Of a stretch of 64,000 bases of DNA, positions 51,745 to 59,776 are shown one piece after another; position 1 is the first letter of the stretch; every line of letters begins with the position of its first letter. A model generated the notes under the pieces. That model was not told where the DNA came from, ran no database searches, and was given only the letters and a program-made list of their open reading frames with translations. The translations under genes were made by a program, and so were the position numbers. The DNA is from Novosphingobium sediminicola (lineage in GTDB: Bacteria; Pseudomonadota; Alphaproteobacteria; Sphingomonadales; Sphingomonadaceae), in assembly GCF_014196525.1 (NCBI RefSeq), contig NZ_JACIDX010000001.1:372001-436000 (forward strand), written 5' to 3'.

Positions 51745-52754
51745 TTGCCGCCTCCGATGGCGCGCCATTGCTGACGCACCATGGCTTTGAGCGAGGCGGG
51801 CAGCGGCACATAGGACAGGCGCGCCGCCGTCGCATCGCCGCGCGCAAAAGCCCAGTCAAAGAAGCGCAGCACCGCGCGGCCCTTTTCCGGGCGCTCCTGT
51901 TCGCGGTGCATCAGGATAAAGGTCGCGCCCGAAATCGGCCATGTCCCGGCGCCGGGCTGGTTAAGCAGCAGGACGTAATTGCCTGCCGCCCGGCCCCATG
52001 GCGCCGCCGCCGCAGCTGCGGCAAAGCTGGCCGGTTCAGGCGTCGGGAATTGCCCCGAGGCGTTCTCCACGCGGGCATAGCTGACCTTGCCCTTGCGGGC
52101 GTAAATATATTCGACATAGCCCAGCGCGCCATAAGTCTGGCGCACAAAGGCCGCCACGCCGTCATTGCCCTTGCCCCCGATCCCGGCAGGCCATTTGACC
52201 GCATCGCTGGCGCCCACAATGCGCGCCCAATCGGGCGAGGTCTGGGCCAGATAGGTGGTGAACAGGAAAGTCGTGCCCGAACCATCGGCGCGATGCACCA
52301 CGGTGATCGGGAAAGGCGGCAATTTTAGCCCCGGATTGAGCGCGGCAATGCGCGGATCGTTCCAGCGCTTGATCCTGCCCAGAAAAATCTCGCCCAGAAG
52401 TCCGCCCGACAGGCGCAATTGCCCCGGCCCGATGCCCGGCAGATTGAACACCGGCACGACCCCGCCAATCGCGGCGGGAAATTGGACCAGCCCAGCCTTG
52501 TTCAACTCCTCCGGCTTCAACGGCTTGTCGGTGGCGCCGAAATCGACCGTATGGGCGATGATCTGGCGCACCCCGCCGCCCGAGCCAATCGACTGATAAT
52601 TCAGCTGATCGCCGCTGGCGGCAGCATATTCGCGGGCCCATGCCTGATAGAGTGAGGCAGGAAAGCTGGCCCCCGCGCCGGTGAACGATTCGGCCATGGC
52701 GGGCGAAATCATCGCCAGCCCAAGGCCGAACGCCAGCACGGTTTTGCGAAACAT
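51741..52754 (-). CDS. pstS: phosphate-binding periplasmic protein PstS
   Basis: 337 residues from the ATG at 52754; the open frame begins 57 codons earlier across the promoter and is rejected. Signal peptide 1-21 (FRKTVLAFGLGLAMISPAMA, cleaved before ESFTGAGAS). The mature start TGAGASFPASLYQAW and the SIGSGGGVRQI and DFGATDKPL segments near 60-85 are the phosphate-binding motifs of PstS, with VVHRADGSGTTFLFTTYL near 155 supplying Arg/Asp/Ser ligands. Captures phosphate for PstCAB. A Pho box lies 57-74 bases upstream. Confidence 0.96.
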   Translation of the reverse strand: MFRKTVLAFGLGLAMISPAMAESFTGAGASFPASLYQAWAREYAAASGDQLNYQSIGSGGGVRQIIAHTVDFGATDKPLKPEELNKAGLVQFPAAIGGVVPVFNLPGIGPGQLRLSGGLLGEIFLGRIKRWNDPRIAALNPGLKLPPFPITVVHRADGSGTTFLFTTYLAQTSPDWARIVGASDAVKWPAGIGGKGNDGVAAFVRQTYGALGYVEYIYARKGKVSYARVENASGQFPTPEPASFAAAAAAAPWGRAAGNYVLLLNQPGAGTWPISGATFILMHREQERPEKGRAVLRFFDWAFARGDATAARLSYVPLPASLKAMVRQQWRAIGGGK

Positions 52755-52810
52755 GGGCGATTCTCCACCAATGGGCACAGGTCGCCCACATCGGGCGCTA
52801 GACATTCCAT

Positions 52811-52828
52811 ATGACAACTTTGTGACAA
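52811..52828 (-). promoter_or_regulatory. Pho box for pstSCAB
   Basis: On the minus strand TTGTCAC AAAG TTGTCAT, two 7-base direct repeats with a 4-base spacer, the known PhoB layout (CTGTCAT-N4-CTGTCAT). It points toward pstS. Part of the 400-base gap 52755-53154, which otherwise has no gene. Confidence 0.75.
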
Positions 52829-52918
52829 TCGCCAAGCCTCGGCACCTTCGCGCAATTTTGGCCCAAGCTGCAAGAATTGCAGGCCATGCCCCACATTTCC
52901 GCCCCCATGCGGCAGGCA

Positions 52919-52936
52919 ATGTCATAGAAATGTCAT
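52919..52936 (+). promoter_or_regulatory. Pho box for the porin gene
   Basis: On the plus strand ATGTCAT AGAA ATGTCAT, again a 7-4-7 PhoB layout, directed to the porin gene 219 bases downstream. It lies 91 bases from the pst Pho box and faces the other way. Confidence 0.7.
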
Positions 52937-53154
52937 TTTCCTGACCACACCCCTCGCGCCCCGGCGCTTTATCGCCCCACCGACGATTATCTATCTATCC
53001 CGATGCGCGCAGCGGTCCTAAACTGGCACGATCAGATCGACGCGCTGACCGGGTCCCGGCGCGATCCGATCGGGGCGGCCGGTTCACGGAAATGGCTGCC
53101 AGCCTCGCGGCCCACATGGCTTATGCCACGCTTATGCCACAAGGAATTCGTTCG

Positions 53155-54669
53155 ATGGATTTGCTCAAGCCCCTTGCTCTGGCCCTTCTCGCATCGACGG
53201 CTTTGGCGCCCGATGCGGCGATGGCGGGCCCGCAAAAGGCGGCATCCTCGCAAAAGACGGCAAAGCCCTCCCCCAGCCTTCAGGCCCAATTGCAACAGGC
53301 GCAGGCGCAAATGGCCCGCATGCAGGCCCAGATTGACGCGCTGGAAAAGAAGCTGACCGCGCTGGCCCCGGCAAAACCGGCTGACGCGCCCGTGCTGGCC
53401 GAAGGGCAATCTGCGCCTGAAACCCCGACTCTAGCCGCCGCTGCCGAAACCGCGCGCCATGCCGATGCCACCGCCACGCAGGCGTTGGCCAGCGCGGAAA
53501 AGGCGCAGGGCGCCATCGCCCTGACCCAGCGCGCCGTGGCCGCCACCAAATGGGCCGCCAACACCTCGATCTCGGGCGAGATGTTCCTGAACCTGAGCAA
53601 CATCACCCAGCACAGCGGCGGCGCGAACAATCCGGCCAGCGGCGTGGGCGTCAATCTCAAGCGCGCCTTTCTGGGGGTCAACCACCGTTTCAGCAGCAAG
53701 GTTTCGGCCGCAATCCTGCTGGACGCCGACAATGTCACCGGCCAGCCCAGCACGGTCAACCCGCTCACCTCAGCCTCCGGGCTGGTGGGCAAGGGCGTCT
53801 ATGTGCGCAATGCCTATGGCGAGGTCAAACTGCACCCGGCGCTGACCATCCGGCTGGGCGCGGCGGAAATGCCGTGGATTTCCTATGCCGAGGGCGCGGA
53901 AAACCAGCGCCATGTCGAACGCTCGCTGCTCGAACGGGTGGGCTATGGCAATCCGGCCGACTGGGGTGTCCACCTCTCCGGCGACTTCCTGCGTCAGGGC
54001 GATACCAGCCTGTCCTATGGTCTGGCGGTGGTCAACGGCGGGGGCTATCGTCAGGCCCGCGTGACCAAATCCATGGACATCGAGGCGCGCCTGTCGGGCA
54101 CATGGAAGGGCTTTTACGCCGCCGCCGGGGGCTATTACGGCAAGCGGGGCAATGACATCGAATCCATCGCGGGCACCACGGCCTCATCCTTCCGCACTGC
54201 CACGCGCATCGACTTTATGGGCGGATACAAGAATTCGGTGATCGGCATCGGCGGCGAATATTTCTTTGCCCGCGACTGGAACAATGTCGCGGTCAATCCC
54301 GCGCTCTTTGCCCTGTCGCAGGATACGGCCAGCGGCTGGTCGGGCTTTGCCCATTACAACCTGTCGCGCCAGTGGCGGGCCTTTATGCGCTATGATCAGG
54401 TCCACCCCAACCGGATGACGGTGCGCGAATTGCAGGACGATCTGTTTGTGGGCGGCCTGCAATTCTCGCCGCTGAAATATGTCGATCTGGCTCTGGTGTA
54501 TAAGCGTGAGACGGTCAATGGCGGCTCGCTGGCCACCAGCAATGGCGTGGTGGGTTGCGGCACGGTGGCCACGCCCAATGCCTTTGCCACGGTCTCCGGT
54601 CCTTCGGCGCTGTGCAAGGGCAATGGCACCTATGACGAAGTGGGGCTGTTCACCGCGATCCGCTTCTGA
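53155..54669 (+). CDS. phosphate-starvation porin (OprP/OprO-like)
   Basis: 504 residues from the ATG at 53155, with AAGGA upstream; the frame extends 21 codons further without a signal-like start. Signal peptide about 1-24 (ending AMA). A coiled-coil region with Gln/Ala heptads follows (about 40-75, LQAQLQQAQAQMARMQAQID), as in many alphaproteobacterial and OprP-type porins, then alternating beta strands (for example ISGEMFLNLSNI, VRNAYGEVKLHPAL, YGLAVVNGGGYRQ) and a final Phe for BAM recognition. The upstream Pho box and neighbouring pstSCAB suggest an outer-membrane channel for phosphate or polyphosphate. Anion selectivity is not shown by sequence alone. Confidence 0.83.
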   Translation: MDLLKPLALALLASTALAPDAAMAGPQKAASSQKTAKPSPSLQAQLQQAQAQMARMQAQIDALEKKLTALAPAKPADAPVLAEGQSAPETPTLAAAAETARHADATATQALASAEKAQGAIALTQRAVAATKWAANTSISGEMFLNLSNITQHSGGANNPASGVGVNLKRAFLGVNHRFSSKVSAAILLDADNVTGQPSTVNPLTSASGLVGKGVYVRNAYGEVKLHPALTIRLGAAEMPWISYAEGAENQRHVERSLLERVGYGNPADWGVHLSGDFLRQGDTSLSYGLAVVNGGGYRQARVTKSMDIEARLSGTWKGFYAAAGGYYGKRGNDIESIAGTTASSFRTATRIDFMGGYKNSVIGIGGEYFFARDWNNVAVNPALFALSQDTASGWSGFAHYNLSRQWRAFMRYDQVHPNRMTVRELQDDLFVGGLQFSPLKYVDLALVYKRETVNGGSLATSNGVVGCGTVATPNAFATVSGPSALCKGNGTYDEVGLFTAIRF

Positions 54670-55274
54670 TGCGCCCTGAAGTCATATTGCTCGCGGCGGG
54701 ATGGTCGCGGCGGATGGAGGGCGCGGACAAAAGGCTGCTGCCGTGGCGCGGGGCGCCGATGGTGCGCCATGCGGCGCAGCTGTATCTGGCGCTGGGCCTG
54801 CCGGTGGTGGTGGTGGGCCGGGCGCGCGATGAGGCGCTGGCGCGGGCGCTCGATGGGCTGGATCTGCGGCTGGTGGCCAATTCCGATGAAGGCAGCGAAC
54901 AGGGCGCCTCGGCGCGGGTCGGGCTGGCGGCCTGCCTGCTGGACGGGGGCCAGAGGGACTGGGATGGCGTGATCTTTGCGCTGGCCGATCAGCCTTTGCT
55001 GAGGCCTGAGGATATTGCCGCGCTGATCGCGGATTTTGCCCAGCATCGCGATGCTGTCATCATCCCGCGCCATGATGGTGTGAGGGGCAATCCGGTGCTG
55101 ATGCCGGGCGATCTGGCGCTTGGGCTGAACGCGGCGCCTGCGGATGTCAGCCCGCGCGCGTGGATCGAGCGGCACGCCTCGCGCATTGTCTGGCACGATG
55201 CGGAACATTCGCGTTTTACCAGCGATATAGATACACCGCAGGACAGGGATCGCCTGCGACAATACGAAAGTTGA
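54669..55274 (+). CDS. MobA-like nucleotidyltransferase
   Basis: 201 residues; ATG shares one base with the porin stop (TGATG). NTP-transferase signature near residue 7, ILLAAGWSRRMEGADKRLLPW, with a Gly/Arg loop and the Lys for the nucleotide. Further parts: MVRHAAQLYLALG, NSDEGSEQGASARVGLAA near 70, VIFALADQPLLRPED near 100 (metal Asp), and IIPRHDGVRGNPVLMPGDLA near 135. This matches MocA/MobA-type cytidylyl- or guanylyltransferases in molybdenum cofactor maturation, with relatives such as CoxI or XdhC partners. No molybdoenzyme genes are in the window, so the substrate is uncertain. Confidence 0.8.
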   Translation: MRPEVILLAAGWSRRMEGADKRLLPWRGAPMVRHAAQLYLALGLPVVVVGRARDEALARALDGLDLRLVANSDEGSEQGASARVGLAACLLDGGQRDWDGVIFALADQPLLRPEDIAALIADFAQHRDAVIIPRHDGVRGNPVLMPGDLALGLNAAPADVSPRAWIERHASRIVWHDAEHSRFTSDIDTPQDRDRLRQYES

Positions 55275-55352
55275 TTCATCATTCAGGATGGCTAGGTTAG
55301 CCCTCCGACGGCCCACGCGCCGCATGAAGATGACAAGAGGAGTAAACCGGCA

Positions 55353-56135
55353 ATGAAACTCGACAAGAAGGTTTGCATCGTCACTGGCGCGGCCAGCGGC
55401 ATTGGTCTTGGCATCGCGCGGCGCTATGTGGCCGAAGGGGCGCTGGTGGCGCTGGCCGATCTCAACCTGGATGCGGCCGGCGCGGCGGCGGCGGAATTGA
55501 ACGCGGCAGGCCCCGGCGAGGCCATCGGCATCGCCATGGATGTGACCAGCGAGGATCAGGTCAATGCCGGCGTGGCGCAGGTCGTGGCCAAGTGGGGCAC
55601 GGTCGATGTGCTGGTATCGAATGCGGGCATCCAGATCGTCAATCCGGTTGAAAATTTCGCCTATGCCGACTGGAAGAAGATGCTGGCCATCCATCTGGAC
55701 GGCGCGTTTCTGACCAGCAAGGCGGTCTTGCCGCATATGCAGGCGCAAGGTTCGGGCGCGATCATCATGATGGGTTCGGTCCATTCCAAGACCGCCAGCC
55801 CGCTCAAATCGGCCTATGTCACCGCCAAGCACGGCTTGCTGGGCCTTGCCCGCACGATTGCGCGCGAAAATGGCCCCAAGGGCATTCGCGCCAATGTCGT
55901 CTGCCCCGGCTTCGTGCTGACGCCTCTGGTGGAAAAGCAGATCCCGCAGCAGGCCAAGGAATTGAACATTTCCGAAGAGGATGTGGTCAAGAAGGTGATG
56001 CTGGGCCAGACGGTCGATGGCGAGTTCACCACCATCGAGGATATTGCCGAGGTCGCACTGTTCTTCGCCTCCTTCCCCACCAACGCGCTGACCGGGCAGT
56101 CGCTGATCGCCAGCCACGGGTGGTTCATGGAATAA
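55353..56135 (+). CDS. bdhA: 3-hydroxybutyrate dehydrogenase (SDR family)
   Basis: 260 residues. Rossmann dinucleotide motif VTGAASGIGLGIAR near residue 10, NAG motif LVSNAGIQIV near 88, and the catalytic Ser-Tyr-Lys set in MMGSVHSKTASPLKSAYVTA near 135-155 plus the Lys in the next residues (KHG). The C-terminal lid sequence QIPQQAKELNISEEDVV and the PGFVLTPLVEKQI region are typical of BdhA, which oxidises (R)-3-hydroxybutyrate to acetoacetate in polyhydroxybutyrate use. The family is broad, so another hydroxy acid is possible. Stands alone. Confidence 0.85.
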   Translation: MKLDKKVCIVTGAASGIGLGIARRYVAEGALVALADLNLDAAGAAAAELNAAGPGEAIGIAMDVTSEDQVNAGVAQVVAKWGTVDVLVSNAGIQIVNPVENFAYADWKKMLAIHLDGAFLTSKAVLPHMQAQGSGAIIMMGSVHSKTASPLKSAYVTAKHGLLGLARTIARENGPKGIRANVVCPGFVLTPLVEKQIPQQAKELNISEEDVVKKVMLGQTVDGEFTTIEDIAEVALFFASFPTNALTGQSLIASHGWFME

Positions 56136-56296
56136 GAATCGGGTCTGGTCCAAAGCCGATTCAATTGCGATTCACGGCGAGGCGCTTGTCTGCCAATCTC
56201 CGGTCAGGGCGCGTGGATAGGGCCCAATCGATGCGGGCCGCGGCGGATAGTCTCCCGCCCGGTCCGTATCGGTAATCCCCGGGGGGATGGGATCGG

Positions 56297-56629
56297 ATGG
56301 CGCAAGAACAGGGCGTGCAGGAAATTGATCGCAACCATGGCTCCGGCGGTCCGCCTGCCCTGCCTCTGCCATCCCGGCCCGAACCGCTGGTGAAGGACAG
56401 GCCCCTGCCCCGCCATCTCTCGCTCGCCCGGCCCTCGGTGGGGCTGACTGCGGCCATGGGGGCATGGATCGGCAGTATGGGGCGGATGCTGGTCTCGGGT
56501 TTTATCGTCAGGCAACAGCGCGAGGTGCCGCTCTCGCTGCGCGAACGCACCGAGATCACCCAATTGCGCGCGGAAAACCGCCGCCTGCGCGAAAAATTGC
56601 AGGCGCTGGAGCGGCAAAAATCCGATTAG
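56297..56629 (+). CDS. small hypothetical protein with C-terminal coiled coil
   Basis: 110 residues, unrecognised. N-terminal 45 residues are Pro/Gly-rich and likely disordered. A hydrophobic stretch near 47-71 (VGLTAAMGAWIGSMGRMLVSG) could be a weak membrane helix. The last 30 residues (RTEITQLRAENRRLREKLQALE) have heptad spacing and form a likely coiled coil. It overlaps the convergent LysR gene by 4 bases at the stops. Real coding is likely from the heptad pattern but function is unknown. Confidence 0.5.
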   Translation: MAQEQGVQEIDRNHGSGGPPALPLPSRPEPLVKDRPLPRHLSLARPSVGLTAAMGAWIGSMGRMLVSGFIVRQQREVPLSLRERTEITQLRAENRRLREKLQALERQKSD

Positions 56630-57408
56630 GTGGTCAAATGGGCGACCAGCGCCTTGACCTTTTTCTGACGCCATTGCGGCAGAGGTGCCACCAGCCAATA
56701 GGCCTTGCGCGCCGGTTCCGCCTCACCAAAGCCGGGGATGCGGCCCAGATCGCGCCAACCCTGCGCCAGCAGCAAAGGTACGCGCGCGCGGCCAAGGCCC
56801 GCAGCGGCTGCGGCAATCGCCTGTCCGGCATCGCCCACATGCAGGCCCGCCTCGATCCCCTCGCCCGCCGGATTGGGGTCGCTGGGCCATGCGATCCACT
56901 CGCCTTCGCCCACCACTGTCTGCTGCGCCTCGCCGATCGCCACACCTTCCAGATCGCCCGGACCTTCGGACAGGCGCATGGCAAGGTCGAGGTTGGCCTC
57001 GGTGAAATCGGTGGCGTCGCCATCGACCAGCACGACGCGGATGTCGGGATTGGCCGCGCGGAAGGCGGCAAGGCGCGGCGCCAGCCATGCGGCGAAAATG
57101 TCGCGCGGGGCGGCAATCGTGTAAACATGCGAGGATTGCCCCGCCTGCATCGCCTGCACCGCATCCTCAAATTGCAGGAAACCGGCGCGCAAAGGCTCCA
57201 GCCCCGCCTGCGCCTCGTCGGTCAGCTCCAGCCCCTTGGTCGTGCGGCGAAACAGCACCACGCCCAACAGATCCTCAAGCGCGCGGATCTGTTGCCCAAC
57301 GGCCGCCGGGGTCACGGCCAGTTCGTCGGCAGCACGGGTGAAGGACAGGTGACGCGCCGCTGCGTCAAACACGCGCAGGGCGTTGAGGGGAAGATGGGTA
57401 CGCTTCAT
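56626..57408 (-). CDS. LysR-family transcriptional regulator (GcvA-like)
   Basis: 260 residues, a little shorter than most LysR proteins (about 300). N-terminal winged helix: LNALRVFDAAARHLSFTRAA near residue 8, then AVGQQIRALEDLLGVVLFRR near 36, which matches the GcvA/AmpR group (AVSxQIxxLE with a Q). The effector domain (about 90-260) ends QWRQKKVKALVAHLTT. Such regulators control nearby genes, but the nearest divergent partner is apaG upstream on the same strand, so targets are unknown. The C-terminal effector domain looks about 40 residues short. Confidence 0.88.
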   Translation of the reverse strand: MKRTHLPLNALRVFDAAARHLSFTRAADELAVTPAAVGQQIRALEDLLGVVLFRRTTKGLELTDEAQAGLEPLRAGFLQFEDAVQAMQAGQSSHVYTIAAPRDIFAAWLAPRLAAFRAANPDIRVVLVDGDATDFTEANLDLAMRLSEGPGDLEGVAIGEAQQTVVGEGEWIAWPSDPNPAGEGIEAGLHVGDAGQAIAAAAAGLGRARVPLLLAQGWRDLGRIPGFGEAEPARKAYWLVAPLPQWRQKKVKALVAHLTT

Positions 57409-57449
57409 GGGCCGGGTTGTTGCGCGCCGCCGCCCGCTGCGTCAAGCCT

Positions 57450-57881
57450 TCATCCCGCCGTGGCGGGCGCGGCCAGCGGGAAATGCGGGATCGGCACCAG
57501 CACCGAGTCGCCCTGCGATCCATCGGGGTGAATCTCGCGGAAGGTATAATAGCCCTCCATGCTGCCCTGCGGCGTGGCCAGCGGGCAACCCGACACGTAA
57601 TCATGGCTTTGGCCCGGCGAAAGCACCGGGGTTTCGCCCACCACGCCCTCGCCCTCGACCAGATTTACCGCGCCGCGCCCGTCTGTGATCCGCCAGTGGC
57701 GCGTGACCAGTTGGAGCGTGCGATCCGAGTCGTTCTCGATCCGTATATGATAGACCCAGAACCACTTGCCCGCCTCGATCCGCGATTGTTCGGGCAGGAA
57801 GTTAACAGCCACCCGCACGGTAACGCCATTGGTGGTGGCGGCGTGCTGGAACAGTTCCTTGATGAAGGATCGGTCAGACAT
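57450..57881 (-). CDS. apaG: ApaG protein
   Basis: 143 residues from the second Met (57881); a start two codons earlier is also open and no strong ribosome site decides. An ApaG domain of fibronectin-like strands: VRVAVNFLPEQS near residue 22, FWVYHIRIENDSDRTLQLVT near 42, RHWRITDGRG near 62, and the GxGVVGExPxLxPG loop in GEGVVGETPVLSPGQSHDY near 77, with SMEGYY near 105. The family is linked to Mg2+/Co2+ resistance in Enterobacteria by an unclear mechanism and to F-box-like roles in eukaryotes. It lies 41 bases upstream of the LysR gene. Confidence 0.93.
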   Translation of the reverse strand: MSDRSFIKELFQHAATTNGVTVRVAVNFLPEQSRIEAGKWFWVYHIRIENDSDRTLQLVTRHWRITDGRGAVNLVEGEGVVGETPVLSPGQSHDYVSGCPLATPQGSMEGYYTFREIHPDGSQGDSVLVPIPHFPLAAPATAG

Positions 57882-58036
57882 GGGCATAGGTTAGCGCTGC
57901 TTTTAGAGCTTCGCAACGGGCCTTTGGGGGCATTTTGGGGGTATAGGGTCAACGGTCCACCGCAAAAAATGCAGACTCATTATTGATACTCACTCGCAAT
58001 AGCGTTAAATGAGACTCCACGCCAAGGAGTGTCCCC

Positions 58037-58468
58037 ATGAACGAACCGCATCTGGCCCGCATCCTGCCCCATACCGCCCCGCTCGACGGCCCGCCGCGCG
58101 CGCTTCTGGTGGCACTGCGCCGCATGGCGATCCACGGATTGTATGATGCCAGCGCGTCGCTGTTGATGTTCGAACATTTCGGGCTGCATTTTCGCAAGCC
58201 GCTGGTGCTGATGCGTGCGCTGTTGATGGAAGTGTCGCAGACCACGCGCAAACCGATCCAGATCGCGCCCTGCTGCGCCTCGCGCATGACGCCGGCGGAA
58301 AATGCGCTGCTGCGCGCGATGACCTGCGCCGATCATGATCCGGCGCAGGCAGGGCAACATTTGCAGGATTTGACTCAGGCCCCCGCCATCGAGGGTCTGC
58401 TGGCCACCACGCGCGTGCTGGCCAGCGCCCTTCGCGATTCCGGGCGGGAACTCAAGGTCGAGGCTTAA
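58037..58468 (+). CDS. conserved hypothetical protein (possibly DUF6628)
   Basis: 143 residues. A well-formed soluble, Ala/Leu-rich helical protein with the segment MRALLMEVSQTTRKPIQIAP, then CCASRMTPAE near residue 80, which I associate with a family of unknown function found in sphingomonads (possibly DUF6628). Two adjacent Cys could bind a metal but no second pair is evident apart from TCADHD near 97. AAGGAG lies 7 bases upstream of the ATG. It converges with metZ, ending 6 bases before the metZ stop. Confidence 0.65.
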   Translation: MNEPHLARILPHTAPLDGPPRALLVALRRMAIHGLYDASASLLMFEHFGLHFRKPLVLMRALLMEVSQTTRKPIQIAPCCASRMTPAENALLRAMTCADHDPAQAGQHLQDLTQAPAIEGLLATTRVLASALRDSGRELKVEA

Positions 58469-58474
58469 ACGTCC

Positions 58475-59683
58475 TTAAAGACCAATCGCCTTCAGCGCCC
58501 CGTCGAGGTCTTCCTTGAGGTCTTCCAGATCCTCAAGCCCCACGCTGATGCGGACCATACCCTCGGTCACCCCCATCGCCTGACGGGTTTCGGGCGAGAT
58601 CGAGGAATGGGTCGTGCTGGCCGGGTGCGTCATCAGCGATTTGGTGTCACCGATATTGTTCGAAATATCGATCAGTTGCAGCGCGTTGAGCAGCTTCATC
58701 GCCGCCTCGCGCCCGCCATCGACCTCAAACGAGAAGATCGAACCGGCGCCATACATCTGCTTTTTCACCAGATCATGTTGCGGGTGGCTTTCCAGCCCCG
58801 GATGCAGCACGCGCGGCAAACGCGCCTCAAGCCAGCGGCCCAGATCCAGCGCCGCATCGCTCTGCGCCTTTGCGCGCAATTCCAGCGTTTCCAGACCTTT
58901 CAGCACCACCCAAGCGTTGAAGGGCGAGAGCACATTGCCCGTGTTGCGCGTATAGGGATGCAGGATGGTGTTGATGAAATTGGCATCGCCCGCCACCGCG
59001 CCCGCCAGCGTCCGGCCCGAACCGTCCATCAGCTTGGTCGCGGCATAGGCCACCACATCGGCGCCATGATCCAAAGGCCGCTGCAAGGCTACGCTCGCAA
59101 AGGCATTGTCCACCACCACGCGAATGCCGCGCGCATGGGCAATCTTGGAAACCTCGGCAATATCGACCAGATCCATCGTCGGATTGGCCGGGGTTTCAAA
59201 AAAGAACAGCTTGGTGTTGTCGCGAATCGCGTCCTGCCACTGATTGAGGTCGCGCCCGTCGATGGCGGTCACCTCGATGCCGAAACGCGGCAACAGATTG
59301 TCCGTCACCCAGCGCGTCGGGCCAAAGGCGGCCTTGGCGATCACCATATGATCGCCCGCCGAAAGCTGGCACAGCAGCACGCTCGACATCGCACCCATGC
59401 CGCTGGCCTGACACCGGCATGCCTCGGCGCCTTCCATCAGGGCGATGCGTTCCTCCAGCATCTGCACGCTGGGGTTGGCGGTGCGCGAATAGGTCATGCC
59501 CGGAATCTTGCCCGCGAAACGGTCAGCCACCGTTTCGGCCGAGTCATAGGCATAGCCCGAGGTCATATAGATAGCCTCGGAGGTTTCGCCCTGTTCGCTG
59601 CGCCATGTGCCGCCGCGCACGGCCTGCGTCGCGCTGCGCCAGTTGCGGGTGATCTTGCGATCCTGTCCAGTGTCCCTTTTCAT
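58475..59683 (-). CDS. metZ: O-succinylhomoserine sulfhydrylase
   Basis: 402 residues from the ATG at 59683; the frame runs 156 codons further across the neighbour gene antisense. Cys/Met-metabolism PLP family: SEAIYMTSGYAYDSAE near residue 35, MTYSRTANPSVQMLEERIAL near 60, ACRCQASGMGAMSSVLL near 85, VVVDNAFASVALQRPLDHG near 183 and the PLP Lys in VAYAATKLMDGSGR near 205. It makes homocysteine directly from O-succinylhomoserine and sulfide, the usual route in this group. It complements ahcY, which regenerates homocysteine. I looked for a SAM-II riboswitch in the 93-base gap upstream and did not see one. Confidence 0.92.
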   Translation of the reverse strand: MKRDTGQDRKITRNWRSATQAVRGGTWRSEQGETSEAIYMTSGYAYDSAETVADRFAGKIPGMTYSRTANPSVQMLEERIALMEGAEACRCQASGMGAMSSVLLCQLSAGDHMVIAKAAFGPTRWVTDNLLPRFGIEVTAIDGRDLNQWQDAIRDNTKLFFFETPANPTMDLVDIAEVSKIAHARGIRVVVDNAFASVALQRPLDHGADVVAYAATKLMDGSGRTLAGAVAGDANFINTILHPYTRNTGNVLSPFNAWVVLKGLETLELRAKAQSDAALDLGRWLEARLPRVLHPGLESHPQHDLVKKQMYGAGSIFSFEVDGGREAAMKLLNALQLIDISNNIGDTKSLMTHPASTTHSSISPETRQAMGVTEGMVRISVGLEDLEDLKEDLDGALKAIGL

Positions 59684-59776
59684 GGGGCCCTGCTCTATAA
59701 CCGGCACGGCGCAAGAGCAAGCGCATCCGGCGCATGGGCGGTTGCGCAGACTTCGGGGTGGATCTAGCCTGTTCAA

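Noticed and set aside
59684..59776. SAM-II riboswitch ahead of metZ
   Set aside because: The 93-base gap does not contain a recognisable SAM-II core pseudoknot sequence.
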